Shown: positions 9,811-18,128 of the stretch, in pieces
Layout: every line of letters starts with the position of its first letter
Position numbering within the stretch: the first letter of the stretch is position 1
Assembly (NCBI GenBank): GCA_948467605.1
Contig: CAOKET010000005.1
Coordinates: 1 to 64,000 of the forward strand
DNA: 64,000 bases
From: an uncultured Mycoplasmatota bacterium
GTDB lineage: Bacteria > Bacillota_I > Bacilli_A > RF39 > UBA660
Direction of reading: 5' to 3'
Position numbers and translations under genes: made by a program
Notes under the pieces: generated by a model
Seen by the model: only the letters and a program-made list of their open reading frames with translations
Databases searched by the model: none
Told to the model about the DNA's origin: nothing

Positions 9811-9940
9811 GCACCTCCGAAAAAAAAGTGAACACTAATCGCGTGTTCACCTAATAACCCATTAATTTTAATAACTTAGGCATTATACCCATTGATCTAG
9901 CAATCGGGTGGATGAACACATCGCTTTCCTTTTTTAAATT
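9811..9940 (-). promoter_or_regulatory. L20-type leader with competing terminator before infC
   Basis: The 5' region of the infC transcript contains GTGAACAC-gcgatta-GTGTTCAC followed by eight Ts, a clear intrinsic terminator 13 bases before the infC ribosome site. Further upstream a second GTGTTCA (in GTGTTCATCC, about 9911-9920) can pair with the left arm of that terminator and so form an antiterminator. The position before infC-rpmI-rplT and the switch match the Firmicutes L20 leader, where L20 favours termination. A family-model search was not possible. Confidence 0.85.
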
Positions 9941-9949
9941 TACTATATT

Positions 9950-9978
9950 AGTATATTAAATATTATTCAATTTGTCAA
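9950..9978 (-). promoter_or_regulatory. Promoter of the infC operon
   Basis: On the minus strand TTGACA (9973-9978) and TATACT (9950-9955) are separated by 17 bases. The position fits transcription starting just before the L20-type leader. Confidence 0.85.
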
Positions 9979-9981
9979 CAA

Positions 9982-10392
9982 TTATTTAATCTTTGAATCA
10001 ATTATCTTTCTTAATGTTTCTATTTCCTCATATTTTTTAGATTGAATAGAATAAGAATTATTATTTGTAAATTTAATTATTAAGAATATAGTTAATACAA
10101 AACTTAAAATAGAAAATATTATTCCTAAAGTATAAAACTGTATACAAGTTAAAAATAATCCTAAAATTAATATTAATAATCCTATTAATACAATAATAAC
10201 TTGTTTTAAAGTATTCTTTCTAGAGGCTTCTAATAAAGTCAATTTTTCCTTAAAATACTCTATTTGATCTTCTTTAGATATATTTTCATTATTCATAGTA
10301 TTCATTATATTATTATATACTATCTCACTTTTGTACTTTTCATCCCCATTAATCGCTATATTTATCTTACCCTTTTTAGTTTCTTTTGCCAT
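9982..10392 (-). CDS. Small two-helix membrane protein, unknown function
   Basis: 136 residues. A hydrophilic N-terminus (MAKETKKGKINIAING) is followed by a charged helix, then two hydrophobic segments at roughly 64-84 and 88-107 with almost no loop between them, and a charged C-terminal helix. Both ends should lie in the cytoplasm. There are no recognisable motifs. The ribosome site is GGGGGTAATA before the ATG. It lies between the infC promoter and the Nudix gene, all on the minus strand. Confidence 0.7.
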   Translation of the reverse strand: MAKETKKGKINIAINGDEKYKSEIVYNNIMNTMNNENISKEDQIEYFKEKLTLLEASRKNTLKQVIIVLIGLLILILGLFLTCIQFYTLGIIFSILSFVLTIFLIIKFTNNNSYSIQSKKYEEIETLRKIIDSKIK

Positions 10393-10486
10393 ATTATTAC
10401 CCCCAACTTAAAATAAATTATGACTTTTATATTACTACAATTCATTTTATTAGTCAATCAAATATTAGTTTATAACTTGAATACAA

Positions 10487-11083
10487 TTATTTATTAATAT
10501 ACTCTTTATAAATTCTAATTAAATCTTCATCAATTAAATTTTGTGGTAAATTATCTAAATCAAAAAATCTCATTTCCTTAGATTCTGCATCCCACTTTAA
10601 ACAACCACTATAATTCTTAATTAAATATAGTGCAGTATTATTTATAACGACATCTCCATTTGGATATTCACCCATTCTACCTTTACCAGAAACTAAGGAT
10701 ATTAAATGTAAATCTTTCTCTAACACATCTAGGTTTGTTTCTTCTTTTACTTCTCTAATAATCGTTTCTTCAAATCTTTCACCCAGTTCCTGACAACCAC
10801 CTGGCAATCCCCATTTATTTCTATCTGATCTACTTTGTAATAATATTTGATTATTTTCATTTACTATTATCGCAGATGCCCCATCTTGTAATAAAACAAA
10901 TTTATGTTTTAACTCGCCCATACATAATCTTGTAAAAACAGGATAACCAATTAACTTACTAAGTTCAATAATCTCATCCTTAGATAACCAATTAATAATT
11001 TGACACAATTCTGAATAAGAAATATTTCTTTTCTCACTTTGTGTCATATTTCTTACCTTATCTAAAATTTCCTTACTATTCAT
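10487..11083 (-). CDS. Nudix hydrolase with an N-terminal helical domain
   Basis: 198 residues. The Nudix box runs from GGCQELGE through REVKEETNL (about 95-117) and has all consensus Gly, Glu and Arg positions, so the Mg2+-dependent pyrophosphohydrolase site should be active. The first ~60 residues form a helical domain seen in a Firmicutes subgroup of Nudix proteins. The substrate cannot be read from sequence; nucleotide sugars, ADP-ribose-like or modified nucleotides are typical. The start follows GAGGTG. It is preceded by the phosphatase gene on the same strand, with 29 bases between, so the two may be one unit. Confidence 0.9.
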   Translation of the reverse strand: MNSKEILDKVRNMTQSEKRNISYSELCQIINWLSKDEIIELSKLIGYPVFTRLCMGELKHKFVLLQDGASAIIVNENNQILLQSRSDRNKWGLPGGCQELGERFEETIIREVKEETNLDVLEKDLHLISLVSGKGRMGEYPNGDVVINNTALYLIKNYSGCLKWDAESKEMRFFDLDNLPQNLIDEDLIRIYKEYINK

Positions 11084-11112
11084 ATTTATTCACCTCACTA
11101 ATACAAAAGATT

Positions 11113-11961
11113 TTATAACTGTTTATATAATATAATTGTTTTTTCTGCACCATATTTATTATAATCACTTTCTGATTTCATATTTATATATTCTTCGAAT
11201 TTGCTTTTTTCAAATTCCATTATATGTTTAATAAAATCTTCATCATGTAAAAATTTAGCAAATCCATCACTATATAAAACAACTATATCACCAGAATTTA
11301 AGTTTAATTTTCCAAATCTTATAAATTGAGTTGCTGACTCTTCACCAGTTAAAGCACCATATGATACAATTCTCCCATTTCTTACATTGTCTAAATTATT
11401 TCTATAATTTTTTCTAATTATAACTCTCATATCTGGATTACTCCATGGTATTCCTTGCTGTTTTATCTCTTCATCTATATATGGATCACTATATAGTTCT
11501 TTTTCATCCTCTGTTTGAAATTTAATATTACCTAAACTATCATATACAATTACACCACTATCACAAATAAATGAGTAATTTAAAATATTATTTTCTATTT
11601 TTATACAAGATGCTACTGCACCATAATAATCATTTTGTAAGTAATCACAAATCTTTATATATTTATCATTTAAAGTTTTAACTGCATTATTACATTCTAT
11701 TAATCTTTCCTTCAATGTTACAGTACTATTTTTAAACGTTTCTACTACTCTTTTAGCAGCCATTTCTCCACCACTTGGTCTAGGATATTTTTCTAACATT
11801 TCTTTAAAAGTACAAGAACTCAAATCAAATACATGAGTGGGATCTCTCGTTATCCCATCTGCTACTACTGCCTCATTATTACTTGCATAGTACTGATCTT
11901 CTATGGGGAAACAACAATTAATCGTCTTTATATTTTCAAATGTATTTTTATATATAAGCAT
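11113..11961 (-). CDS. PP2C-like serine/threonine phosphatase
   Basis: 282 residues with the order of PP2C metal-binding motifs: VADGI at about residue 33, a central GAVASCIK strand, ICDSGVIVYD near 133, and LYSDGFAKFL near 231. These supply the aspartates that hold two metal ions. The usual first motif (RxxNQD) is replaced by PIEDQYY, still with an Asp. PP2C enzymes reverse Ser/Thr phosphorylation, but no PASTA-type kinase gene is adjacent, so the partner is unknown. The start follows GGAGGTAATC. Confidence 0.85.
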   Translation of the reverse strand: MLIYKNTFENIKTINCCFPIEDQYYASNNEAVVADGITRDPTHVFDLSSCTFKEMLEKYPRPSGGEMAAKRVVETFKNSTVTLKERLIECNNAVKTLNDKYIKICDYLQNDYYGAVASCIKIENNILNYSFICDSGVIVYDSLGNIKFQTEDEKELYSDPYIDEEIKQQGIPWSNPDMRVIIRKNYRNNLDNVRNGRIVSYGALTGEESATQFIRFGKLNLNSGDIVVLYSDGFAKFLHDEDFIKHIMEFEKSKFEEYINMKSESDYNKYGAEKTIILYKQL

Positions 11962-12129
11962 ATGATTACCTCCAAACTAAGTTTAAATTTTAGAATATAA
12001 CACTTATATCATAATTTATAATTATATATTATCACAATTTTATCAAAATAAAAAACAAACCTAAGCTTGTAATATTCACTTTAATACAAATAATCATTAT
12101 AAATACTCGTATGCAAAACACATGTTTAG

Positions 12130-12153
12130 TATAATTTTAATGGATACATTTGA
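12130..12153 (+). promoter_or_regulatory. Sense -10 element and 5' repeat A of toxin locus 1
   Basis: TATAAT at 12130-12135 is followed by GGATACATTTGA (12142-12153), near the expected transcript start. The flanking bases match the promoter of locus 2 (ACA-ATGTTT just before TATAAT in both). No good -35 is visible. The repeat is exactly complementary to 12363-12374, downstream of the peptide gene. Confidence 0.65.
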
Positions 12154-12212
12154 AATATATCAGATGCTTTCCCTTTCTGTTATCAAAAGATAAAAGAAAG
12201 GTGGTGGTAGTT

Positions 12213-12290
12213 ATTACAAAAAGAGAAATTTCTCTATTTATTGTAATTCTACTATTATTCTTTGTAGCAATCACCTTACTATTTAAATAA
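12213..12290 (+). CDS. 25-aa hydrophobic peptide, candidate type I toxin (locus 1)
   Basis: The peptide has a charged start (TKRE) and then one membrane-spanning stretch (ISLFIVILLLFFVAITLLF) ending in Lys. Aligning it with the locus 2 peptide (MNKKDFLIF) puts the start at ATT 12213, eight bases after AAGGTGG. Two in-frame GTG codons at 12201 and 12204 would give a slightly longer product but sit within the ribosome site. Size, single helix and surrounding inverted repeats match type I toxins such as Fst, TxpA or BsrG in kind. There is no clear sequence match to a named family. It should act at the membrane. Confidence 0.65.
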   Translation: MTKREISLFIVILLLFFVAITLLFK

Positions 12291-12296
12291 TAAAAA

Positions 12297-12402
12297 CATC
12301 TGATTTCAACATTAGTTGATTTCAGATGCTATCCTATAAGGGATTGCATTTGATTCTGCCAATCAAATGTATCCTTTTTATTTTATGAAGTTTCCCTCAT
12401 CT
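12297..12402 (-). ncRNA. Predicted antisense RNA of toxin locus 1 (3' end not determined)
   Basis: A minus-strand promoter (TTGTAA-17-TATTAT, 12409-12437) would start an RNA at about 12402 that is complementary to the 3' part of the toxin transcript, including repeats A' (12363-12374), B2 (12322-12328) and B' (12297-12303). The sequence just downstream of this promoter is strongly conserved with locus 2 (an AAAATAAAAAAGG stretch). Only the promoter and complementarity are seen; the RNA itself is inferred. Confidence 0.5.
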
Positions 12403-12408
12403 ACATAC

Positions 12409-12437
12409 ATAATAGCATAAAAAAAATCTTTTTACAA
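12409..12437 (-). promoter_or_regulatory. Antisense promoter of toxin locus 1
   Basis: TTGTAA at 12432-12437 and TATTAT at 12409-12414 are spaced by 17 bases and point toward the toxin gene. The same arrangement and flanking bases recur at locus 2. Confidence 0.65.
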
Positions 12438-12548
12438 GTTTTCTATTTAAAGTTCAAACAAATTTCATTATTACTAAATTTTATCTTTCTAAATTATAAA
12501 AAGGATTTAACGATTTGTAATACTCACCCTGTATTTCGAGAATATCAT

Positions 12549-12647
12549 TTAAATTAAGGAATGAAAGTTGCTATTATTGTCATTATGTTCAGAATTATCA
12601 TTATTTTCTTCAAAATCATAATATAGTTCTATATTTTCATTCATCAT
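12549..12647 (-). CDS. Short acidic ORF directly after the radical SAM gene, 32 aa
   Basis: MMNENIELYYDFEEN followed by an Asn/Asp/His-rich tail. It begins nine bases after the radical SAM stop codon. No good ribosome binding site is seen, so it may be translated by coupling or not at all. A short peptide next to a radical SAM enzyme could be a substrate, but it has no Cys or typical RiPP leader, so this is weak. Confidence 0.25.
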   Translation of the reverse strand: MMNENIELYYDFEENNDNSEHNDNNSNFHSLI

Positions 12648-12656
12648 TTTTTCTAC

Positions 12657-13406
12657 TTAGTCATTATTTAATTGTATATATTCACTTAATATACTTAAAA
12701 ATGATGAATCATGTAAATTACCTAATGCTATTTCATCTTCTTCTATATAAGAACCACAACTACAGTTAACTACATTTCCATTAGCAGCAATCACTAGAGT
12801 ATTGCTAACCTTTACTACATCATCCAGAACTTTAACATCCATTTCTTCTATGAAATCCTTATAAGTCATACTACCACCAATATTATTATCTTTAGCATTT
12901 CCTTCATTTACTGTACTTTCAATAGTTCTTATTCTAGATTCCAAAAATTTCTTATCTAAAAATGGCACCTTAGAATATTTATCTAAAGTATCCTTATCAG
13001 GACGTTTATGATATTGATCGTTAGAAATCTCAAATATTAGTTGTACTTCTTTACTTTTTTCTTTAGATGTTAAAAAATTCATAAGTTTATTTATATTATC
13101 AATTATACTTTGATCATAAATAAAACCATTAGTAATAAAAATAACATTATCAGTAATATCAATATCAAGTTCTATAATAGTATTAACCAAATATTCTATT
13201 ACTTCTGGTACTAGTGTTGGTTCTCCACCAGTCATTGAAAAATGTCCTATTTCCGTTATTCTATAATCATTATTCCTAAATAAATTATCGATAACTTCTT
13301 TTGTCATATCAACATTTTGAAACTTACCCTTACAACAATGAGCACAAGTTTGATTACATCTACGAGTAGTTTGAAATGCTAATGCATCTAAAATTATATT
13401 TTTCAT
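12657..13406 (-). CDS. Radical SAM protein with a SPASM-like C-terminus
   Basis: 249 residues. The CxxxCxxC cluster motif is CNQTCAHC near residues 17-24, and the SAM-contact motif MTGGEPT is near 58. The C-terminus has CSCGSY and GNLHDSS, like the short SPASM or twitch ends of peptide-modifying radical SAM enzymes. It is shorter than most SPASM proteins, so a second FeS cluster would be incomplete. The start follows TAGGAGG. No obvious precursor peptide or transporter is adjacent; the gene sits between the two toxin-like loci. Substrate unknown. Confidence 0.88.
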   Translation of the reverse strand: MKNIILDALAFQTTRRCNQTCAHCCKGKFQNVDMTKEVIDNLFRNNDYRITEIGHFSMTGGEPTLVPEVIEYLVNTIIELDIDITDNVIFITNGFIYDQSIIDNINKLMNFLTSKEKSKEVQLIFEISNDQYHKRPDKDTLDKYSKVPFLDKKFLESRIRTIESTVNEGNAKDNNIGGSMTYKDFIEEMDVKVLDDVVKVSNTLVIAANGNVVNCSCGSYIEEDEIALGNLHDSSFLSILSEYIQLNND

Positions 13407-13615
13407 TAAAAACCTCCTAAAAAACTAGATAATATTGTTTTTCAACATATATTAAATTGTTCTTATAAAAATATTATATCATGTATAATTTAAATTAGTA
13501 AATTTATAAAGTTATAAATAATAATTTTAATTAATTAAACCACACTAACATTCAAACAGTTTATCAATATACAAACAAGTATATCCCTAAAACAACAAAA
13601 TTTAGTATAAAATCA

Positions 13616-13644
13616 TTGTTTCGAGAACAAATGTTTGTTATAAT
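13616..13644 (+). promoter_or_regulatory. Sense promoter of toxin locus 2
   Basis: TTGTTT (13616-13621) and TATAAT (13639-13644) are spaced by 17 bases. Seven bases later comes repeat A (GGAACATTTAAT), then repeat B (AGTTGGGTGATT), before the ribosome site. Confidence 0.75.
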
Positions 13645-13705
13645 ATATCTGGAACATTTAATAGTTGGGTGATTGCCAAACTTCATAAAGAAGGGAGGCG
13701 ATATA

Positions 13706-13789
13706 ATGAATAAGAAAGATTTTCTAATCTTTTCACTACTTATATTTATCTTCCTTTTAATATTATTGTTATTTGTAACCTTAATATAA
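13706..13789 (+). CDS. 27-aa hydrophobic peptide, candidate type I toxin (locus 2)
   Basis: MNKKDFLIF followed by one long hydrophobic helix (LLIFIFLLILLLF) and VTLI. The ribosome site GGGAGG is seven bases before ATG, so translation signals are strong. The leader has repeat A (13651-13662) and B (13663-13674). Downstream are B' (13795-13806, complementary to B with one G-U pair), a second B copy (13817-13825) and A' (13857-13868, complementary to A with one wobble). The 5' and 3' ends of the mRNA can therefore pair, a hallmark of type I toxin mRNAs. It is a paralog of the 12213-12290 peptide. Confidence 0.8.
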   Translation: MNKKDFLIFSLLIFIFLLILLLFVTLI

Positions 13790-13794
13790 AAGAA

Positions 13795-13896
13795 AATCAC
13801 CTAACTCAACAATGATTTAGGTGATACACAATCTGGGCAACACTCAACACTGCAATATTGAATGTTCCTTTTTTATTTTATTCAAGTTCCCTTGAC
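13795..13896 (-). ncRNA. Predicted antisense RNA of toxin locus 2 (3' end not determined)
   Basis: Transcription from the minus-strand promoter at 13903-13931 would begin near 13896 and copy the complement of A', B2 and B' of the toxin mRNA, giving a convergent 3' overlap like TxpA/RatA or BsrG/SR4. The RNA is inferred from the promoter and the matching locus 1 arrangement. Confidence 0.55.
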
Positions 13897-13902
13897 ATAT
13901 TC

Positions 13903-13931
13903 ATAATAACATAAAAACGTACCTTTATCAA
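13903..13931 (-). promoter_or_regulatory. Antisense promoter of toxin locus 2
   Basis: TTGATA (13926-13931) and TATTAT (13903-13908) have 17-base spacing. The -35 lies in the loop of the tRNA operon terminator (13911-13940), so the antisense promoter is nested in the end of the upstream tRNA transcript. Confidence 0.7.
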
Positions 13932-13940
13932 GTACGTTTT
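13911..13940 (-). terminator. Terminator of the Ile-Asn-Glu tRNA operon
   Basis: On the minus strand AAAACGTAC-ttgataaag-GTACGTTTTT ends the tRNA transcript. Confidence 0.75.
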
Positions 13941-13974
13941 ATTGTTACTCGAAAACACGAGTTATCATTCAAAT

Positions 13975-14051
13975 TGGTGACCAGTACGGGATTCGAACCC
14001 GTGAATGCCGCCGTGAAAGGGCGGTGTGTTAAGCCACTTCACCAACTGGCC
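13975..14051 (-). tRNA. tRNA-Glu (TTC)
   Basis: Acceptor GGCCAGT/ACTGGTC, anticodon loop CTTTCAC in a CCGCC/GGCGG stem, a standard T-loop GTTCGAATC and an encoded CCA end. Third gene of a three-tRNA operon. Confidence 0.96.
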
Positions 14052-14059
14052 AAAAAAAA

Positions 14060-14135
14060 TGGCGCCTGATGTAGGACTCGAACCTACGACCTATCGGTTA
14101 ACAGCCGAGTGCTCTACCGACTGAGCTAATCAGGC
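14060..14135 (-). tRNA. tRNA-Asn (GTT)
   Basis: Acceptor GCCTGAT/ATCAGGC, anticodon loop CTGTTAA, T-loop GTTCGAGTC and encoded CCA. It lies nine bases from the neighbouring Glu gene. Confidence 0.96.
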
Positions 14136-14141
14136 ACAAAA

Positions 14142-14218
<77 letters not shown>

Positions 14219-14248
14219 ATCTTGTTGCACAACCAAATGACATAATTC

Positions 14249-14277
14249 ATTCTACCTTATTTTTTTGGTTTTGGCAA
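14249..14277 (-). promoter_or_regulatory. Promoter of the Ile-Asn-Glu tRNA operon
   Basis: TTGCCA (14272-14277) and TAGAAT (14249-14254) have 17-base spacing on the minus strand, 30 bases before the Ile tRNA. Confidence 0.65.
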
Positions 14278-14345
14278 TATTTTTTTTGATTTTTTTTATA
14301 TTTTTTTATTATATGTTATAATATATGCATGTTTTGGAGGAATTT

Positions 14346-15041
14346 ATGAAAAAATTATATAAATTTAAACTTGATTTAGTATTCTTAAATATCGGTTCTA
14401 TCGTTTTATTTTTAATATGTTTTATACCAGTTATAATATTTAACAAAGACTTTATAATAAACTTTGATTTTAATCTAGTTGTTCTATTAATATTATGGAT
14501 GGGATTGCATGAATTATTACATGGTATTGGGTTTGGCATATTTAAAGGAGTAAATAAAAATAATATTAAATATGGAATACAATTAGAAAGTGGAATATTC
14601 TACTGTATGTGTAAACAAAAAATAAGTAAAACTAATATACTAGTTTCATTAATGTTTCCATTTACATTTATTGGTGTAGTTACTTTAATATTAGGATTAA
14701 TATTTAAAAATTCTAGTTTAATAATGTTATCACTTGTTAATATAGCTGGTGCTATTGGTGACTTAGCAATGTTTATATCAATATTATTAATGCCAAAAAA
14801 CATAGAATATATTGATTTAGATGACACTACTGGATTCTTTCTAATATCATCAAGTGATTTATCAAAATGTAGACTTATTGGTTTTAAATATGACGGTTGT
14901 GTAGATGCTAGTGAAGAAAATTTAAAATCAAAGGAAAGAGATAAAATTACTGTTACAAAACCATCATATATAATACTATTTATTTTATTAGGACTTAATA
15001 TATTATCTAATATTATTACATTAATAACTAATTTAGTATAA
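14346..15041 (+). CDS. DUF3267-type membrane zincin, putative metalloprotease
   Basis: 231 residues from the ATG at 14346, which follows GGAGG; an upstream in-frame ATG at 14325 lies before that site. The HExxH motif is HELLH, after the hydrophobic WMGL, as in DUF3267 zincins. Four or five membrane helices are visible, and GDLAMF in a later helix probably supplies a third metal ligand (Asp). Members are thought to be intramembrane or membrane-linked peptidases of unknown substrate. The C-terminal ~60 residues include a soluble strand segment and a last helix. The gene is alone and ends in a bidirectional terminator shared with leuS. Confidence 0.85.
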   Translation: MKKLYKFKLDLVFLNIGSIVLFLICFIPVIIFNKDFIINFDFNLVVLLILWMGLHELLHGIGFGIFKGVNKNNIKYGIQLESGIFYCMCKQKISKTNILVSLMFPFTFIGVVTLILGLIFKNSSLIMLSLVNIAGAIGDLAMFISILLMPKNIEYIDLDDTTGFFLISSSDLSKCRLIGFKYDGCVDASEENLKSKERDKITVTKPSYIILFILLGLNILSNIITLITNLV

Positions 15042-15044
15042 AAA

Positions 15045-15072
15045 CAAAAAACTTCAATTGAGAAGTTTTTTT
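15045..15072. terminator. Bidirectional terminator between the zincin gene and leuS
   Basis: AAAAAACTTC-aattga-GAAGTTTTTTT is flanked by A and T runs on both sides. Confidence 0.8.
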
Positions 15073-17469
15073 CTATTTTACTACTATATTTATAATCTTA
15101 TTTTGGATTGGTATAACTTTTACAATTTCTTTTCCTTCAATATATTTTTTAACATTCTCATTATCAAAGGCAACTTGTTTCATAACTTCTATAGAGGAAT
15201 TCATTTGTATATTTTCTTTTCCTCTTACCTTTCCATTTACCTGTATTACCATTTCATAAGTATCATCTACTATTTTACTATCATCATAAGTTGGCCATAC
15301 TTCATAAGAAATAGTATTATTATACCCTAATACTCTATTCCAAATTTCCTCTGTTATATGAGGTGCAATTGGATTTAGTAGTTTAATAAATCCTTCTGCA
15401 TATTTCTTTGGAAATATATCCTCTTTATATACAGAATTTACAAATACCATCATTTGACTAATTGCAGTATTAAAATTAAGGGTTTCATAATCTTCAGTAA
15501 TTTTCTTAACAGTTTGGTTATATATTTTATCTAAGGATTTATTCTCCTGATCCTTTATCTTATCCTCCTCAGCATATAATCTCCATACTCTATCTAAAAA
15601 TCTTTTAGCACCTTCTACACCTTGTTTACTCCATGGTTTATCTGCTTCTAATGGTCCCATAAACATTTCATATAATCTTAAAGTATCAGCACCATATTCA
15701 CTCACTATATCATTAGGATCTACTACATATTCTGGGAATCTTTTACCCATTTTTATACCATTTGCACCAAGTATCATGCCTTGATGAACCAACTTTTTAA
15801 ATGGTTCTTTTACTCCAACTATTCCCTTATCATATAAATAATTATTCCACATTCTAGAGTATAATAAGTGTCCAACAGCATGTTCTGGTCCCCCTACATA
15901 TAAATCAACTGGCATCCAGTAATCAATAAGTTTTTTATCTGCTATCTCCTCATCATTATTTGGGTCAATATATCTTAGGAAATACCATGATGAACCAGCA
16001 GAACCAGGCATTGTTGAAGTTTCTAGTTTCCCTTTTTTGCCATTATATGTAATATTTTTCCAATCATCAGCATTCTCAAGTGGTGCCATTCCATTTTTAC
16101 CCTTATAATCTTTTAGTTCAGGAAGTACTAGTGGTAAATCGCAAGTCTTTAAAGCACAATCTGTTCCATCCTCAAAATGTACTATTGGAATTGGTTCCCC
16201 CCAATACCTTTGTCTTGCAAAAATCCATTCTCTTAATCTGTAATTGATTTTCTTAGTTCCTATATTATTTTGTTCTAACCATTCAATCATTTTATCAATT
16301 GCGTCTTCTTTATTAAGACCATTTAAAAATTCTGAGTTTATATGAATACCATCACCTGTATAAGCATGCTCTGATATATCATCCCCATCAAGAACCTGTA
16401 TAATATCAATTCCAAATTTTTTAGCAAATTCATAATCCCTATCATCATGAGCAGGTACTGCCATTATAGCACCTGTTCCATAAGAGATAAGTACATAATC
16501 ACTAATCCATATAGGAATTTCTTTATTGTTTACTGGATTAATCGCATATGCTCCTGTAAATACACCTGTTTTTTCTTTATTTAATTCTGTTCTTTCCATT
16601 TCTGATTTTTTAGAACACTCTTGCTTATATTTATTAACACTATCCTTATGTTCATCAGTAGTTATAATATCTACTAGTTCATGTTCAGGTGATAAAACGC
16701 AGTATGTTGCACCAAATAAAGTATCTGGTCTTGTTGTAAATACAGTAAATTCATGGTTCTTACCACTTACCTTAAATTTTACATGAGCACCTACACTTTT
16801 ACCTATCCAATTTCTTTGCATTTCTTTTGTTGATTCTGGCCAATCTAATTCATCTAGTCCATCAATTAACCTATCAGCATATTTAGGTATATCTATTACC
16901 CATTGTTTCATATTTTTTCTAACAACTGGATAACCACCACGTTCACTTTTTCCATCAATCACTTCATCGTTTGCTAAAACAGTTCCTAATTCCTCACACC
17001 AGTTAACTGGCATATCTATATATTTAGCAAGTCCATCTTCATATAGTTTTTTAAATATCCATTGTGTCCATTTATAAAATTTTGGATCACTTGTTGATAC
17101 TTGTCTATCCCAATCATATGATAAACCGATATTCTTTAATTGTGTTATAAAGGTATTTATATTTTTTTGTGTAAAACCATCTGGATGATTACCTGTTTTA
17201 ATAGCAAATTGCTCAGCAGGAAGTCCAAATGAATCAAATCCAATTGGATGAAGTACATTATACCCCTGCATTCTTTTCATTCTAGCAACTATATCAGTTG
17301 CAGTATAACCTTCTGGATGCCCTGCATGCAACCCAACACCAGATGGATATGGAAACATATCTAGTGCATAATATTTTGGTTTTGAAAAATCCCATACATC
17401 AGTTTTAAATGTTTTATTATCTTCCCAATACTTTCTCCACTTTTCTTCTACTTGTTTAAATTCATACAT
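15073..17469 (-). CDS. leuS: Leucyl-tRNA synthetase
   Basis: 798 residues, normal for bacterial LeuRS. It charges tRNA-Leu. The HIGH-type motif appears as [14 protein letters not shown] near residue 45. The editing domain follows from about 220 ([12 protein letters not shown]), and the catalytic return includes [11 protein letters not shown]. The KMSKS loop reads KMGKRFPEY (about 576), with Gly and Arg in place of the two Ser positions, a variant that I believe occurs in related Firmicutes LeuRS. The gene starts one base after the stop of a small membrane protein, and both sit downstream of a leucine-type T-box. Confidence 0.98.
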   Translation of the reverse strand: MYEFKQVEEKWRKYWEDNKTFKTDVWDFSKPKYYALDMFPYPSGVGLHAGHPEGYTATDIVARMKRMQGYNVLHPIGFDSFGLPAEQFAIKTGNHPDGFTQKNINTFITQLKNIGLSYDWDRQVSTSDPKFYKWTQWIFKKLYEDGLAKYIDMPVNWCEELGTVLANDEVIDGKSERGGYPVVRKNMKQWVIDIPKYADRLIDGLDELDWPESTKEMQRNWIGKSVGAHVKFKVSGKNHEFTVFTTRPDTLFGATYCVLSPEHELVDIITTDEHKDSVNKYKQECSKKSEMERTELNKEKTGVFTGAYAINPVNNKEIPIWISDYVLISYGTGAIMAVPAHDDRDYEFAKKFGIDIIQVLDGDDISEHAYTGDGIHINSEFLNGLNKEDAIDKMIEWLEQNNIGTKKINYRLREWIFARQRYWGEPIPIVHFEDGTDCALKTCDLPLVLPELKDYKGKNGMAPLENADDWKNITYNGKKGKLETSTMPGSAGSSWYFLRYIDPNNDEEIADKKLIDYWMPVDLYVGGPEHAVGHLLYSRMWNNYLYDKGIVGVKEPFKKLVHQGMILGANGIKMGKRFPEYVVDPNDIVSEYGADTLRLYEMFMGPLEADKPWSKQGVEGAKRFLDRVWRLYAEEDKIKDQENKSLDKIYNQTVKKITEDYETLNFNTAISQMMVFVNSVYKEDIFPKKYAEGFIKLLNPIAPHITEEIWNRVLGYNNTISYEVWPTYDDSKIVDDTYEMVIQVNGKVRGKENIQMNSSIEVMKQVAFDNENVKKYIEGKEIVKVIPIQNKIINIVVK

Positions 17470-17470
17470 A

Positions 17471-17866
17471 TTATTTACCTCTCTTCTCTTTATTTTTATA
17501 TTTTTTACCTAAAATGAAATACCCTAATAAAATAAGTGGTACCAAAACAACTATTCCAAGTAATAATTGCCATATATACCCATCAATTATCTCTAATCCT
17601 ATAACTACTACTGTAGTAGCCATTATAAAACTATTAGTAAATGAAATATCCCATAACAGTTGATTTACATCTATATTCTTAATATCAATTTTATATTTTT
17701 TAACTAAAAATTGAATTTCTACTCTATCACTTAACTGCTTTTTACCTTTCTTAGTTTTATCATTATTACTTTTATTATATTTTCTTATAACTAATATATA
17801 ATATCCTAAATATATAACAGTAAATACTACTAAAAATAATATTAATTTTTCTACAACAGTATCCAT
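17471..17866 (-). CDS. Small membrane protein co-transcribed with leuS
   Basis: 131 residues. One membrane helix at the N-terminus (about 8-28), a basic cytoplasmic stretch with [12 protein letters not shown], then two close hydrophobic helices (about 72-92 and 95-115) and a Lys-rich tail. I know no function. Similar small proteins next to aminoacyl-tRNA synthetase genes are seen in related uncultured lineages, but that is recollection. It follows the T-box terminator directly (AGGAGG site), so it responds to leucine-tRNA charging together with leuS. Confidence 0.8.
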   Translation of the reverse strand: MDTVVEKLILFLVVFTVIYLGYYILVIRKYNKSNNDKTKKGKKQLSDRVEIQFLVKKYKIDIKNIDVNQLLWDISFTNSFIMATTVVVIGLEIIDGYIWQLLLGIVVLVPLILLGYFILGKKYKNKEKRGK

Positions 17867-17879
17867 AATACCTCCTAAA

Positions 17880-18080
17880 AAATAAAAAAGAATTATTCTT
17901 TAAGGACGAAGATATCGCGGTACCACCTTAATTCAGAACAATTCTGCACTTTAAACTTTTAACGCAAGTAACACGGCATAAGCACCCATAAAGTAAGTTC
18001 ATAAATAATATTTAAAAGTTTTCACCAACCACTTTTTCTCTATATAAATATTTATTTACTAATACTCTTTAAGAAAGTTT
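17880..18080 (-). promoter_or_regulatory. T-box leader (leucine specifier) for the leuS operon
   Basis: The minus strand carries the T-box sequence AAGGTGGTACCGCG (about 17914-17927) and a distal stem I region with GGTTGGTG. The likely specifier segment is GAACTTAC, where CTT reads Leu. A hairpin (AAAGAAT-AATTCTTT) with a T-run is the terminator just before the first gene. Uncharged tRNA-Leu would prevent termination. The T-box core is certain; the exact specifier codon is inferred from position and from leuS downstream. Confidence 0.93.
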
Positions 18081-18128
18081 TATCATTCATAATATATCAT
18101 ATATTTTTTACAATTTCAATTACTAACT

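Noticed and set aside
12549-12647. The short ORF after the radical SAM gene as a RiPP precursor
   Set aside because: No Cys, no leader pattern, no ribosome site, no transporter; kept only as a low-confidence ORF.
13564-13800. A 78-codon minus-strand ORF opposite toxin locus 2
   Set aside because: It is antisense to the small peptide gene, has no ribosome site and poor composition.
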